DNA from: Sepioteuthis lessoniana
Taxonomy: Eukaryota > Mollusca > Cephalopoda > Myopsida > Loliginidae
Length of the DNA stretch: 64,000 nucleotides
Assembly (NCBI GenBank): GCA_963585895.1
Contig: OY757904.1
Location: 6,924,630-6,988,629 of the forward strand
Direction: 5' to 3'
Program-made: the position numbers and the translations under genes
In this document: positions 1-11,299 of the stretch, in pieces
How the letters are laid out: every line of letters begins with the position of its first letter
Numbering within the stretch: position 1 is the first letter of the stretch
The notes under the pieces: model-generated
Database searches by the model: none
What the model saw: the letters and a program-made list of their open reading frames with translations, nothing else
Told to the model about the DNA's origin: nothing

Positions 1-3000
1 TTGTTTCAGAAAAATGTGATTGCAGAATTTTAAAAAATATTCAAAGTGGAACATTTAAATTTGGGGGATTAGGTGTTAGACAAACAAAAGATGGGATTAT
101 GATTGACCAAAATCTATGATTCATTGATATCCCCAATAAATATAAAGAAAATAAGGTCTTTGAGAAAAAAAAAATGATAACCTGAACCAAGAGGAGAAGA
201 CAGAATTAAAAAGACTGACAGGTCAAATGATGTGGGTATCTACTCAAACATGACTTGATGTAGCATTTGATGTGTCAGATGAGTAATACTGAAAAGATTC
301 CAAAAATGAAATTACTCTTCAAGGCTAACAAAGTACAAAAAAAATTGAAATCAAAGACAGGTTCAATATCTTTAATCCTTATTTTAATTGCCAGATGAAA
401 GCATAAAGTCAGTTTTTTTTTAATTTTCAAACTTAAATATAGTTTTTGACCATTTTAAATATTGTTTAATCACATTGGAGGTTCTCCCTTTCAAATAAAA
501 TGTTAAAACATTTTTCTGCAAATCTATTCATGGTTCTCTTCCTCCTTCAAATTACTTATAAAAGCAGTAAACAGTGATGTCAACTGGACACAAAATTCAA
601 AGACTAAGAATTAGACACAGAATGAAAACTATGTTCACAATTGATTTAAATGATTATATTTAAACCAGCTGAAATGTGAAAACTCTACAGAATACATGCA
701 TAAATATCCAACAATAATAAAATATAACCTTACTATGATCATGTAGATATATCAGGACAAATTTTATGAAAAACAACTTGATTCTTCTATTTTTATTCAT
801 AGTGACAATTTACACACTCTTCACCCTTTTTGTCTCTATAGCCTAACCTTTTATTTCCCCGCCCCGGTCTCCCCCCTAACTTCCCTTTTTCCTACCCTCT
901 CCTTCTCTTACCATTTTCTCTACATCAGCATATTTAAGAAAAGAAACCAACAATGCATGTATATAATAAAGTGAGAGACACATACAATTGGTATGTAGTA
1001 ACAAACAATTTATTTACTTAATATTTTCATTTTTTTTTAATGCTAACAAGTATAGATTTAAAAAAGTAAAGAAACATTTTGATTTGGAGAGTTTACTTTT
1101 CTTTCAGTTTTGGGGCCTGCCTAGCACAATGGTAAGCAAGCTAATCTTTCTAAGTCATGAGTGACATTGCCTGTAAGTCACACTGACTAAATGAAATTAG
1201 TAAATATAATATAAATAAAAGTCTTTAAAGACTATCAAAATGTTTTCAATTTATAAGATTAATGAATAATAAAGATTTGAGTATCACAAATTCATAAAAA
1301 GTAGAAGTGTACAAGTATACAAAAATAATACCCCAACACAGCTGCTATATTTCTTTACCCCTTTCCCTCTTATTTTTATCTAATAAGAAGTCGGGTTTTA
1401 TTTGTTAAACACAGCACTTCTTACCAAATGATGTAACTAGCCTATAAAAAAGGCTAAATTTGGCACACCAAAATGAATTGCGCCCAAGTGAAGGTTAAAA
1501 TTACCAAAAATAGATCATTATATCAAATTCCACTCACTTAGGAAGCACAGTGAACCTACTGACTTGTTTAGGGGCAGAAATGAGCAACAAGTAGGGTTGA
1601 CAGTGTAGGATATTTTTAGATTTAACTCAACTTTCATCCCATAAAAAGATTCTAAATACATAATTTTCAAGTAAAGTAATATTATTTAAAGAGGATTTGA
1701 AATGACACGAATATCTAAGAGCTTGAGGGTTTTAATATATGATTTTTAATTTAGCCAAATTTATCAATGATAAAATATGAATAAAAAAATTTTTTTAAAA
1801 GTCAATGCTGTATGCAAGAATCTTAGCAAAATCCCCAATCCTACTAAGTCCTTTTTATATATGAAAAAAGTTGTAGAATAAAGTTATAAAACAAGGATGA
1901 AAATATTTGTTGGGTTTTGATTTCTGAATTTATAACTTATAAGTTTAGTTCAGAATGATTTAGATTTAGCCATTTCTTTATGATAATAAAAAGTTTTCTC
2001 ATAATTTTAAGAAAGTAGCCATTTTCTGTTTTGTCATATAGAAAGTTGTCATATAGAAAGTGCATTTTTTTTTTTAATCAAGCATAAATTAGTTATAATC
2101 ATCTGCACAGAAAATGGAGTTATTTACAAATTTTCTTTAAATCTTTATGTTCACATCTGCACATACAGATATTTACAAAATTACCAAAAAATTATTTTCT
2201 TTTTTTCCTTCAAATCATAAATAGGTTGGGGTTTTTTATTTTCATTTTAAATTATTTATAGTAATTTGAGGATGTCAATATTTTCTATTCATGCACACAT
2301 TTTGTATCTATTTTTCATGACTCCTCCCGATTTCACTATCAACCGATTTTTGCTTATATCGATTTCCAAATAAATTTTCTAACAATACATTCATATCATT
2401 AAATTTTCATATTGTCACACAAACAATAATGATACTCTAGGTTTTGTATATCATCATCATTAATACAGACTAATTGAATAAACCAATAAAATCTGTCAAT
2501 GTTAATGTACAAAGAAAAAAAAAGAAATTTTGAAATCATTAAAGAATATCACCTTTCTCCCAAACATTAAAAATTGCAACATTATATTCTGGTGTCTGGC
2601 CAAACAATTTAGCATTAATTTATAAAGGCTACATGAGAAACATAAAAAATTTTAAAAAAGACTGAAACAAAACCCCTCATTTAATCCATTACAATAAAGA
2701 TAATGAAAATAAGAACAACATACCCCCCACCCTCTTTATATCTATCATAAGTTCTAAAAAACCACTAGTAAATAATTTTTTAAAATTTAATACATTCACC
2801 TCCCAATTTGCATCCAATGCCAAATTTAATGATTCTAACACTCATTTTTTGCCTCTTGACATCCATTAATTTTTATGCCAACAATATGTTCAATTTATTA
2901 CTAATCTTATAATTATTCCCTTTATACTACTAATTCTACAATATGTGACGTGTTTTATATTCTAAAAACAAATTTATTACAAACATCTTTTGAGGGTGGG

Positions 3001-3065
3001 GTAGATCTAATACAATACAAATGTACCAGTGTCTTCTGAAGTAGTGAGTTACAAAACTTTTATAG
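1..3065. other. AT-rich non-coding stretch
   Basis: No open frame here resembles a known protein and CpG is almost absent. Short A and T runs are common. The only structured item seen is a weak tRNA-like head near 1.1 kb, listed separately. A pyrimidine-rich patch lies at about 848-915. Nothing else can be supported. Confidence 0.6.
1112..1185 (+). repeat. Possible tRNA-like SINE head fragment
   Basis: The 11-mer TAGCACAATGG at about 1123-1133 fits the pol III A-box consensus. A weak B-box-like stretch with GAGTGACATTGCC follows. No SINE tail or target-site duplication is visible, so this could be an old truncated SINE head or chance. It is not a functional tRNA, because no full cloverleaf forms. 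Confidence 0.3.
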
Positions 3066-3077
3066 ACAACATTCAAT

Positions 3078-3318
3078 GGTTTGGTTTGGTTGTTTAATGG
3101 CATATCAACCTTTGTAGGTTATTTAATGTCAAAGCCATTTCCCTAGAAGAACAGTAGTGGTACTTTTTAACCCATAGCTGAGAGGATAAGGATAAGGATA
3201 CCTTTCCCAAGAGTATTTGCCCGAAAGTGAACGTAATGGCATGACTGAAGTACGAATCTGCTTACTACAAATCCGCAGTCCATCGCTTTAACCATTACAC
3301 CACCACAACACCCCCCCA
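3078..3318 (-). mobile_element. tRNA-derived SINE, family 1, full length, with TSD
   Basis: Read on the minus strand it has a tRNA-like head (A-box GGTGTAATGG near the right end), a middle with ACGTTCACTTTCGGGCAAAT, and a 3' tail carrying GTTGATATGCCATTAAACAA. It is flanked by a perfect 12-bp direct repeat ACAACATTCAAT (3066-3077 and 3319-3330), as expected for LINE-mediated insertion. The same family occurs at 34.6, 40.2, 58.1 and 60.6 kb. It is non-coding; pol III transcription from the internal boxes is the family norm. Confidence 0.85.
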
Positions 3319-3514
3319 CAACATTCAATTATTAACAAGGGAGAAATTGTGTGAGTAGACTTATTTTGTCATATTCAACACCAATTAAACTTGTAATTAA
3401 ATGGCAAAAAATTGAAATAGATCTAAAGCAGTGGTTAATGAGCATTCATACAATACCCAGACATTTGAAAGCAAGTGAGATGGTGAAACATTTTCCATTA
3501 GTAACCAAGAATAT

Positions 3515-3640
3515 GCATTTTCCCAACCCCTCCACCACAGACAGGATGTGTTACATGGTTAATTTTTAAGCTGATTACATCAGGTTTGAATTAAGTATTT
3601 TCTTCCCCTAGACTGGTTATCTAATTGTTGTAACAGTGTT
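3515..3640 (-). mobile_element. SINE family 2, 3' part
   Basis: The stretch with CCCAACCCCTCCACCA, then GGTTAATTTTTAAGC, then TAGACTGGTTATCTAA matches the 3' half of the 17.7 kb and 58.7 kb copies in reverse orientation. The tRNA-like head is missing. It lies next to the possible LTR remnant of the Gypsy element. Confidence 0.6.
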
Positions 3641-3664
3641 CTATTAATTTGCTTTAACCGCCTA

Positions 3665-3805
3665 ACTTGAAAGAAGAAACAAGGATTGACAGAAAGAAAA
3701 CATGGGAAATCAACAATTTATTAAATCACCATGTCACATTCTGACCTCCCACCAGTAGTCTATAATTTTTTCCCCTTGAGAGTTATTTCCCTTGTTTCCT
3801 AATAC
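3665..3805 (-). mobile_element. Possible 3' LTR remnant of the Gypsy element
   Basis: This segment is related to 6195-6345 in the same orientation. Shared blocks include CATGTCACATTCTGAC (CATGTTACATTCTGAC at the right copy), CACCAGTAG/CACCAGCAG, and GAGAGTTATTTCCC. The pair brackets the pol remnants, as 3' and 5' LTRs of a minus-strand element would. The termini are too eroded to define, and a shared non-LTR repeat is possible. Confidence 0.42.
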
Positions 3806-3921
3806 CTCCCCTTTTTAATGTGATGGTAAATTTTATGTTGGGGGTTTACTGGTAGCCATTTAGTGGAATGTTGGACTAACTGACTTTCAGGTTTTCATCC
3901 CTTGAGGCCTAGGTCTATGTT

Positions 3922-4250
3922 CTACACTTCTGCTTTTTGTGTAGACATTCCAACATTTCCCCAAGACAGATTAAAAGAGTCCAACAAAATGTTCAGTGGA
4001 AGATCTAACTTTTGGTACATGGGTATTTCAAGTTTAGAAGAACACAGCATGCCATACCAAGGTTTGCACTCTGACATTGTAAATGATGTTTCTAGTCTGC
4101 CACAAGATATAACCTTGTGTCCACTTCTATGCCATTCCAATAACCTTTTGCTAAGACTGGTTGGCCCAGTTTGCATGATGGTGGTGATTAAATTCTTGCT
4201 AGATTGCCAGGCTTTGTGTATTTGGACATACAACCTCTATATGTAACCAA
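3922..4250 (-). pseudogene. Gypsy integrase C-terminal (GPY/F-like) remnant
   Basis: The frame starting at about 4233 on the minus strand encodes YVQIHKAWQSSK, a TGP core within IMQTGPTSL, then RLLEWHRSGHKV. This resembles the GPY/F module that follows the integrase core in Ty3/Gypsy polyproteins, where a TGP-like tripeptide precedes a beta-strand and a basic end. It sits directly downstream of the integrase core remnant, the expected order. The frame is open for about 100 codons but departs from the family after the basic segment, consistent with a frameshift. Not functional. Confidence 0.5.
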
Positions 4251-4359
4251 ATTTTGCAGTTCATCAGGTGAGCAACAGTTTGTGTTTGGTGTGGCTCTTA
4301 AACTTGATAGGAATGTCTAATATTTTGGTTACCACACCTTACCCTTTTAATTCTTGGAG

Positions 4360-4692
4360 TGCTCTTTTAAAAGGTATCAACAAATTGCACAATTCATCCA
4401 TTTGACTGAGGATAGAATGGTGGTGTGTATATGTGTTCAATGCCATTCTGCTGGCATTTGAAAATTTCACTTATGTGAAAGCAGTGCCATTGTCAGAGAC
4501 GAGGGTTTCTGGAATTCTGAATCTGTTAGAAATGTGCTGTAATTTTAGAATGTTTTCTTCAGAGATGATGCAGCTCATAAAAAAAATTTCAAGTCATTTA
4601 CTGTAGGCATCTGCTAGTAACAAAAAAATATTTTCCATCAATAGGTCCTGCAAATCAACATGAAGATGTGACCAAGGATAATCCAGGACAGG
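4360..4692 (-). pseudogene. Ty3/Gypsy integrase core, frameshifted
   Basis: Reading the minus strand in broken frames gives the hallmark pieces of a retroviral-type integrase core: an AGPI-like start (DLQGPIDGKYFFVT) near 4650, VSDNGTAF at 4477-4500 carrying the second catalytic aspartate, IEHIYTPP, and PFYPQSNG at 4397-4420 followed by the region of the catalytic glutamate. In intact elements this domain joins the cDNA to host DNA. Several stops and frame changes make it dead. It lies between the zinc-binding and GPY/F-like segments, so domain order is preserved. Confidence 0.8.
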
Positions 4693-4945
4693 TCAAGGAA
4701 ACCATTCCAATTTTCTGGGGAATTTTGCTGCCACCTGACATTTTGTACAGTTAGAGGCAAGGTCTTCTAATTGCTTGTTCATGTTTGGCCAATAGATGTA
4801 GCTATGTGCCAAAGGTTTCATACAGCTAATGCTTTGATGTCCAAATTTAAATTGTTTTAGGACCCTATTTTGTAAGGGCAATGGAACAATCACTTTCCCC
4901 AAAAAGAATACAGCCATCCACAATAGACAATAATGATTTCTATTA
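4693..4945 (-). pseudogene. Ty3/Gypsy integrase zinc-binding domain (H2C2)
   Basis: An open frame of about 76 codons on the minus strand carries the H2C2 signature of retrotransposon integrases: two histidines in FKFGHQSISCMKPLAHSYIY, then WPNMNKQLEDL, then the cysteine pair CTKC. The YWP motif is typical of Gypsy elements. Upstream in the same frame, LSIVDGCILFG resembles the linker before this domain. It is the best preserved part of the element, with all four zinc ligands visible. Neighbouring pieces are out of frame, so no polyprotein can be made. Confidence 0.85.
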
Positions 4946-5013
4946 ATAAAAAGGTTGAAGATCTTTGTCCAGACATAAGTGAGGTCATTTTGTACAGTTG
5001 TAGTGAATCACAT

Positions 5014-5196
5014 TCAGTAACAAAGAGTCACAAGAGCTGTGGCTTCCAAATCATCTGCAAAGTAACAGGCAGCTGTAAATACAGTAGCAATAGCTGAGTT
5101 TACAGGTAAATTCTGGTGTAAATTCATAAGTCTGGATGATAAGATATCTGCCAAGCCAATTGAATTCATTGACAGGTACTTTATTGAACAAGTCAT
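5014..5196 (-). pseudogene. Gypsy pol linker between RNase H and integrase
   Basis: This 60-codon frame contains NSIGLADILSSRLMNL, which corresponds to the conserved ADALSR-type motif after RNase H in Ty3/Gypsy polyproteins. It lies between the RNase H remnant and the integrase zinc domain in the right order and on the same strand. It is a piece of a dead polyprotein. Confidence 0.6.
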
Positions 5197-5235
5197 AATC
5201 CAACAACATTGGGGCTTATCTTTGTAACTGATTAA

Positions 5236-5475
5236 TCAAAGTCCATAAAGCATTTTATAAAATTTCTTTATGGCAAATATAATTGCCAAAGCTTCCATCT
5301 CAATTTGAACTCGATGGGAGTCAAAGATCTTGGTCTTCTGACTACCATCAGGAAAAATGTGGGAAATCACGGCTCCAACAACATAGCCTGAAGCATTCAA
5401 TGTCAAGAGATGGGTTGTAATGTGTGAGAAGTAAGTCTGATGCAAACAATGATTTTATCATTTTTAAGGTATTCT
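5236..5475 (-). pseudogene. Gypsy RNase H-like domain, catalytic Asp changed
   Basis: The minus-strand frame carries NASGYVVGAVISH, then FPDGSQ, then IEMEALAIIFAIKKF and MLYG. These match the RNase H domain of Ty3/Gypsy reverse transcriptases (usual start DASGYGVGAVLSH; usual EKEALAIVFAVKKF). The first catalytic aspartate is an asparagine here, and the preceding segment (SDLLLTHYNPSLDI) is in another frame. The enzyme would normally degrade the RNA strand of the hybrid. Upstream reverse-transcriptase motifs are not recognisable, so most of RT and gag appears deleted. Confidence 0.8.
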
Positions 5476-5794
5476 GCAGCAAAACCTTTCACAGTTACAT
5501 TTTTGTTCAGCTTGGTTAATAGCTGTGTACACAGATTGGAGATTTAAGGCCAATTATGAAGATGAGACATTTAAATTAAGACTTCAGTTAATGTCTCAAG
5601 CTGGAATTTCTTGCATCCAAGATTAATGTAGCCTGCAAAAGTTACATAATCCGACTCAATTTTTGTTATTCTTAAATTTCAGTTAACTGGTCAACAGCTT
5701 TCTTTGAACATTAAATCTAGAGGCAATGTGAGCAGACTAAAATTTGTAAAACACTTGTATTCTTTAGTTTCTAATTCACAGAAGAAAATTTGAG

Positions 5795-5880
5795 AATTAA
5801 TTTTTATTTATTGCGGACTTTTGTCCTCATCTTGGTAGTTTTTTTTGTTTTTGTGTGCGAGTTGTTTCTTCTTTCAAAAA
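5795..5880 (-). repeat. Tail fragment of the 48.5 kb repeat
   Basis: On the minus strand this reads GAAAGAAGAAACAAC, AAAAACTACCAAGATGAGGA and AAGTCCGCAATAAATAAA, matching tails at 48.3-48.4 and 48.75-48.83 kb. Directly to its right, the 20-mer at 5880-5899 is also found at 48412-48431, but there with the opposite orientation relative to the tail. Confidence 0.65.
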
Positions 5881-6194
5881 TGATTCCAATTAAAGACAAT
5901 CACAGAAGAAAAGTCTTGATTTCTACATAATCTTTGCGAGAAAAGTCACATTCAAAATTACCCCTCCAACATTGAAACTATAAAGAAAAATTATGTTATT
6001 AGAAGGATCATACTCAAATAGTGAAAGAGTTTGCCAGAAAATTGGCAGGACAGTTTTTGGTTGAATTTTGGTTTTCTTTTCTAATGGAAAAAATAAGTGA
6101 AAGAATTTTTAAAGTTAAATTTTACTTACCAAAACAAGTAAAAATTATCCTCATCATTAAATCTGCTATCACCTATTCTATTAACTTGGTTTTA

Positions 6195-6345
6195 ACGAAC
6201 TTGGAACAAGGACTGGCAGAGATAAAAGGAAAATATGTGGGAAAACAATGACTTATTTAGTTGCCATGTTACATTCTGACATCACCTCTCACCAGCAGAC
6301 AACTCACCTTTTTTTTTCTCCATCAGAGAGTTATTTCCCCTTTTG
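6195..6345 (-). mobile_element. Possible 5' LTR remnant of the Gypsy element
   Basis: Related to 3665-3805 in the same orientation, on the far side of the pol remnants. The core block CATGTTACATTCTGAC and the block GAGAGTTATTTCCCC are shared. Only about 700 bases separate it from the RNase H remnant, so gag and most of RT would have been lost by internal deletion. Confidence 0.42.
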
Positions 6346-6349
6346 TCCC

Positions 6350-6475
6350 AAACCATAACCAAGGCTAAAGAACCCTAACCCAGTCTGTATTATTCCTCCA
6401 TAGCCTGGGGGGGAGGGGATTCATCCTTTTTCCAAGGGCATTAGCACAAAGTTCAAGGCTAACAGATTTCATTTC
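6350..6475 (-). mobile_element. SINE family 2 fragment
   Basis: The blocks AACCAAGGCTAAAGAACC, AACCCAGTCTG and GGGCATTAGCACAAAGT match the middle of family 2 copies at 57.9-58.05 and 58.8 kb (reverse orientation). Both ends are missing. Confidence 0.55.
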
Positions 6476-6479
6476 TTAT

Positions 6480-7780
6480 GATAATCATTACGCTAAGTGA
6501 ACATAACCAAGAACAACAATTTAGGATTACATTGTTTTAAGTTTTTGCAGGGAATATCTTTTTAAAGTTACAAAAGAAAAAAATTGATATAACAGTCAAA
6601 TGTGCCTTTAAAAGAGATGTTTAAAACTAATGAATGAGCTCAAGACTGCTAGAAAAAAAGTCACACAAAATCCTTACTAAAAACATTAGAAAGCAAAGAT
6701 ATCATCCAAGTTACAAATATCTCCACTTCACTTGAGGTAGAACTGGTTCAAATCGTATGAAATTGTCTTGTTTGCAGCTCATGATGGTTTAGTTAAAAAA
6801 TAATCATATATCTATTTATTGCCAGGTTACCAGTGCAGATAATGTCAGATCCTATAATATATCAAATGATGTCATTATGGCCTGATGCAGTGAAATAGTT
6901 GTATGTGTTTCCACTAAAGTAAGGGGTCAGTGTTGAAGTGTAGATAAAAAGCTGTATTTTAGAATTCCGATTTGCAAGAAAAGCTTTTTGCCTACATGAA
7001 AGACTGGCACAAATATAACACTTCCACCCCCACATTTCCTACATTTACCCATGTGTCGTACAAAGTTAACCTTAATAAATATCAAATATTAAGTTGTCAA
7101 AACGAATAATAAAAAATAACTAAGCAATAACTGTACTCTTCATACAAGAGAAATAAAACAATTTATCCCTGACAAGTCACTATTTTCTAGTCACTTCATA
7201 TGATAAAACTAATTGTTTCTAACAACTTCTTCATTGAGGAGTTAAAATTCAGGCTACCAAAGCTGACTTGTCTATGTATATAGTAAAAAGGCACATTAAA
7301 GAGATGAATGTGCAGCAACTAATAAATGTCCTTCAGATACAGCATTGGTCATCTAACAAGACAGTAACTAATAGTTTGCATAATGTACAGAAACCTCAGA
7401 TTTTTATGAGATTTGAAAGAAATATTTTATAAAATATAACTGTCATAAATTACACATTAATGTGAATCTAATTATCAAACTTGATCAATTTAGTGTGTAG
7501 GGAGTGTCAACATTATTTAAACAATAAAATAATGTAAAAGTAAATAACAGGCTACTGAAAAAAAATCTCATCCTATCAATTAAAGGACAATTTTGCAGCA
7601 AACAGCTATTTTTAACATGTTTGAGGCAAGTTTATCTGTTTAGATTATTATCCCCTTACCCCTTTATAATATGTTTTTGTTACCATTGTTTTTTTGTAAA
7701 GATTTAACACCTTGGTCTGACATATATAGAGTAGAAGATGGCATAGCTGTATAATCACCATTGTCTTCAATGATGGCAAA
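6480..7780. other. Unassigned AT-rich sequence
   Basis: No coding potential or recognisable repeat is visible. CpG is very rare. Confidence 0.55.
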
Positions 7781-7781
7781 C

Positions 7782-8332
7782 AAGGGTCATTCAATAAAAA
7801 AGAATTTTTCTTTTTAATGGCAAAATAATTTTTTCAGAATCTTTTTCCAGAAAAGTAAATTCTGCATTGTATAAAAAATTTGTCCATTTCAAAAATTATC
7901 TTAATATAAAAATATTTGTTTGAAGCTATTCAAAATGGCAGCAAATCAAAGAGTTCTCCAAGTTTAAACAGAGGTGGATCATCAAATTTTTAATGATTGA
8001 GAAATGCAAACCATATCAAATTTACAGAAAAATGTGATGCATGTGAAGAAACATTTGAATAATTTTTTAAAAATTACAAATAGGCTAAATATGGTTTGCC
8101 ACAATGAACTTGAGTTTAAGACTGTCGAATGGAAAAAGCACTGACTATCCACCAATAAAAACAAAATTCCAGGTGCAGCAGTCAGTAAAGAAAGTCATGT
8201 TGACAGTGTTCTGGGACATAAAAAGACTCAATCACTAGAGATTTCTTTGAAAAAGTAAAACTGTAAAGTGTTTTTTTTTATTGCCAATTCCCGAGACAAA
8301 ATTCACTTTATTTATTGAATAACCCTTGTATA
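7782..8332 (+). mobile_element. Internally deleted mariner element
   Basis: The ends are inverted repeats: ACAAGGGTCATTCAATAAA at the left, and at the right ATTTATTGAATAACCCTTGT, whose complement begins ACAAGGGTTATTCAATAAA. Inside, on the plus strand, MAANQRV resembles a mariner transposase start, and VEWKK followed by KVMLTVFWD (around 8197-8220, via frame changes) matches the region between the first and second catalytic aspartates of the DDD transposase. At about 550 bp, against roughly 1.3 kb for a complete mariner, both the HTH region and the C-terminal part are mostly deleted. It is inactive. Confidence 0.75.
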
Positions 8333-8334
8333 CA

Positions 8335-8650
8335 TATGAAATACTTTAAGGAAATGGCTTTAAGAATGACACTTTTTAAGCTAAACCATCTTGCTGAAAT
8401 ATATGGATGACTCATCTTTTGACATGTACCAAGAAGCTATACAAATACTGCTAGGATCAAATCAACTCAAATCCTTTAATACAGTTTACAATGGAAAAAA
8501 TAAAAATGGACAATAAACTGACATTTCTGAATATACTAATAATTCACAGAAATTGGGTGTTCAAAATGCCAATGTATCACAAGCCAATATTCAATGATTG
8601 ATCTGAATTTAGATATCCACCATCCATCCAGTCTGAAGAAAAGGATCACC
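8335..8650. other. Unassigned sequence
   Basis: Short AT-rich stretch between the mariner and the weak minus-strand open frames at 8.65-9.17 kb. Nothing recognisable. Confidence 0.5.
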
Positions 8651-8655
8651 TGTTG

Positions 8656-8826
8656 TCAGCAACAATAAGTTAACTTGATACGTGGTGATTCAGCAGGGTT
8701 ATATATCAATAAGAGATTATCCATATTAGAAACACCTTTTAGAGTAACAACTACCCTGCAAGAATAATCAGCTTCCATGAGCAAAGGAAGTACAAGAGTA
8801 AATAACAATAGTTGAAAAAATATCAT
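8656..8826 (-). CDS. Unrecognised 56-codon open frame, signal-peptide-like start
   Basis: An ATG-initiated frame begins with a hydrophobic stretch (MIFFQLLLFTLVLPLL), then EADYSC, then a hydrophilic part with VVVTLKGVSNMDNLL and YNPAESPRIKL before a stop. The composition is less AT-driven than most short frames here. A second frame, 8936-9172 on the same strand, contains FVPKGLVACMFLSTYDQPY. Together they could be pieces of a decayed retroelement gene or an exon. I do not recognise either, and chance is quite possible. Confidence 0.2.
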   Translation of the reverse strand: MIFFQLLLFTLVLPLLMEADYSCRVVVTLKGVSNMDNLLLIYNPAESPRIKLTYCC

Positions 8827-9179
8827 TGTCAATCTACCTTATACCACAAGCAATGTCAGAAAGGATTCAAAAGATTTATGGTCCTTACAACATCAGGACT
8901 ATGTTCAAATACAGTTCCAGCCTTCAGAGACCAAACTAGATCCAAGCACCTATCAAAGTAAAACATGAACAAGAACTGTATATATAGACAAATTGCCTTC
9001 TAAAAGCCATGGAGAGATTTGAAATCAGGTATGGCTGATCATATGTTGACAGAAACATGCAGGCCACCAATCCCTTCGGAACAAAGTTAAATTGATAAAT
9101 AATAAAGAAAGAATCAGTGTATATACTAGGTTTTGATAACCTCTGTAAAAGTCCTAGCATAGAACTGAACATTATATCA

Positions 9180-10735
9180 CTCTTGAATAGAGCAAGGAAT
9201 CAATATAATCTAGTTTAGCAGGAGAAATAGAAGTGGTAACAAGAATAAATTAAGATGAAATAACAGAAGAATTCAGTCAAATAATGCAATCTAATCTTTA
9301 GCATCTCATCAACTTTATGATGTCTGCCAAAACAAGAAAAACTGCAAATCTTTAAACAAGGAGATTGATTTTTTCTTTTTAAACTGGCATGAATTTTACT
9401 AATTATTCATACTATGTGAATATATGCTAACATTTCCACATCATACATGGGACCATGTGAAAATATACAATGTCTTCACTGCTTACAATTCAATGTTTGT
9501 TTGTTTTTTTGTTTTTTTTGAGTCCTTATGAATATTAAATACATACTTCTATTGTCATTACAATTAATGCTCTATTTTATTTGTGCACTTCTGCATATAT
9601 TTCAGATACTTTTAGTAGTCTTCAATTATTAACCTTGACATGACAAGTCCTCTTAAAACATTGTAAACAAAAATGTTTTCAGAAATGTAAGTTTTATAAT
9701 ATCAAAGAAAAACATCCTTTCGTTATTCTGGAGTTATTTGATCACACTGTTCTACAAGCATTTTTAAGTAACATCTGGATCATAAAATAAATAATATCAG
9801 TGTTTACATAAAAAGATTAACTATAGCAAAAATAGGGAGAAAGTGAACATATAACACATGTTCAGGATTATCAACATGTCATCAAGTTGCAAAAGTTTTG
9901 TTTATAAGCCTCCAGAGTTATATCTGCTGCTATACTATATTACTATCAATGAGACCTATAGCCTAAACTAAAATTTTACTTACATAGAATCAACTCTTGA
10001 AATCTAATCATAAGGCCAATCTGTAAATTTTAAAGGCAGACTTACACTCCAATTACTAAATCTATTTTGCAGATGACAAGCCATATAGTCAGTGACCTAG
10101 CATTTCATTATTTTTTTTTTTTCTTACTGAGAGTAACCATTTTACCAATGTCTAACTACAATTGTAAATAACTGTAGACTTAAAAAAAAAAAAAAAAAAA
10201 AAACAAAACATTAACCACCAAAAGAAAATTTATTTCTAAGAATAAGTAACCAAGTCAATATTACTGAAAGAGATTACTTCTACAACCTATTAAAAAAGAT
10301 AAATTTATAAAGATTTATGACACTATAAATAGTGCCTACTGCATAAATCTCAAACAGGATTGGAGGTGACTCTTATAAGGAAGCAAAGAGCAGAAGTTGA
10401 CAAAGTTGGGGATTTGATAAAAGTAAATCTTCCCAAAAAGGATAGTAATAATTCACAATACCTCACTTGTCAAGCCATATACTACTGAGCCAGAGATTGT
10501 GACAAAAATATTAAAACATTGTGCAATATCTTTTGTAGAAGATAATCATATTTTAATAACCAGAGAAAAACTGGACACTGAAAAGTCATTGCTGAGTGAA
10601 ACTATTGGAGCATTTGTGTTGGATTCAGAAAACAGTTGCTAGTGTTAAATACTATGATTGTTTCATGGAATGTTTCCTGCATCATTGAGAAAAAAAAACA
10701 TGCTGTCATTTTTTTTATAAATTCACTTTTTTCAT
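9180..10735. other. Unassigned AT-rich sequence with poly(A)
   Basis: No coding signal. A pure A run lies at 10182-10203, and T-rich runs occur near 9505-9520 and 10113-10122. No SINE or LINE body is recognisable next to the A run. Confidence 0.55.
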
Positions 10736-10739
10736 TGAC

Positions 10740-11295
10740 TATAATGATCATTACTTGCACAGTTATATGGTATTAATTATTCCTATCTAACACAATCTGC
10801 ACAATTATATGGTATCAAATACTATCTAATAATTGACGCACAACTAAATAGTTTGAAATAACTTCTTATTTAATGATAATCATTTGTTTACAGTTATATA
10901 GTTTCAAGTATTCCTATTTAGCATAAATAATTTACAGGCAATTATATGGTTTTAAGTAAGTAATAAAAATAATAGTAAACAATTATAGCTTTAAGTAACT
11001 AGTCTGAATACAATTAATTTGCACTCAGTTATAAGGGTTAGAGTATTCCTACCTAATACAAATAATTTTCAAACAGATCTATTTGACCAATAGATGAGAT
11101 CCTAAAAAGGTACTACCATTCTGGGTCAGAGTCAAACTGAGAGTAATAGTCAAGATGGCATATTCTACTCTTGCCAGAGCTCAAGAACTGAAGCTTTATC
11201 ACTGGATGCAGTTTAGTGTCATACCAAGGATACTACTTTTGTGGGGAGTGAAAGGGTCTTCTTACTCCACTGCAGAGGATACTGTTGATATCCTC
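10740..11295 (-). mobile_element. VNTR retroposon copy 1 (tail not visible)
   Basis: From 10755 to about 11085 there are at least seven degenerate tandem units of 40-55 bp built on GCACAGTTATATGGT, then a CAAGTATTCCTATTTA-like core, then AATAATTT. A head-like block follows at 11090-11295 with GGTACTACCATTCTGGGTCAG, TTTAGTGTCATACCA and TACTCCACTGCAG. The same order (array, then block) is seen at 29.2 and 39.1 kb. The SINE-like tail present at the left end of those copies is absent here, and no TSD was found. Confidence 0.65.
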
Positions 11296-11299
11296 TAAA

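Noticed and set aside
3845..3905. tRNA-like text with TAGTGGAATG and AGGTTTTCATCCC
   Set aside because: The spacing and stems do not make a cloverleaf, and no SINE body follows. Too weak to list.
3902..4246. A 114-codon plus-strand frame
   Set aside because: Antisense to the Gypsy integrase C-terminal remnant, which fits family motifs and domain order.
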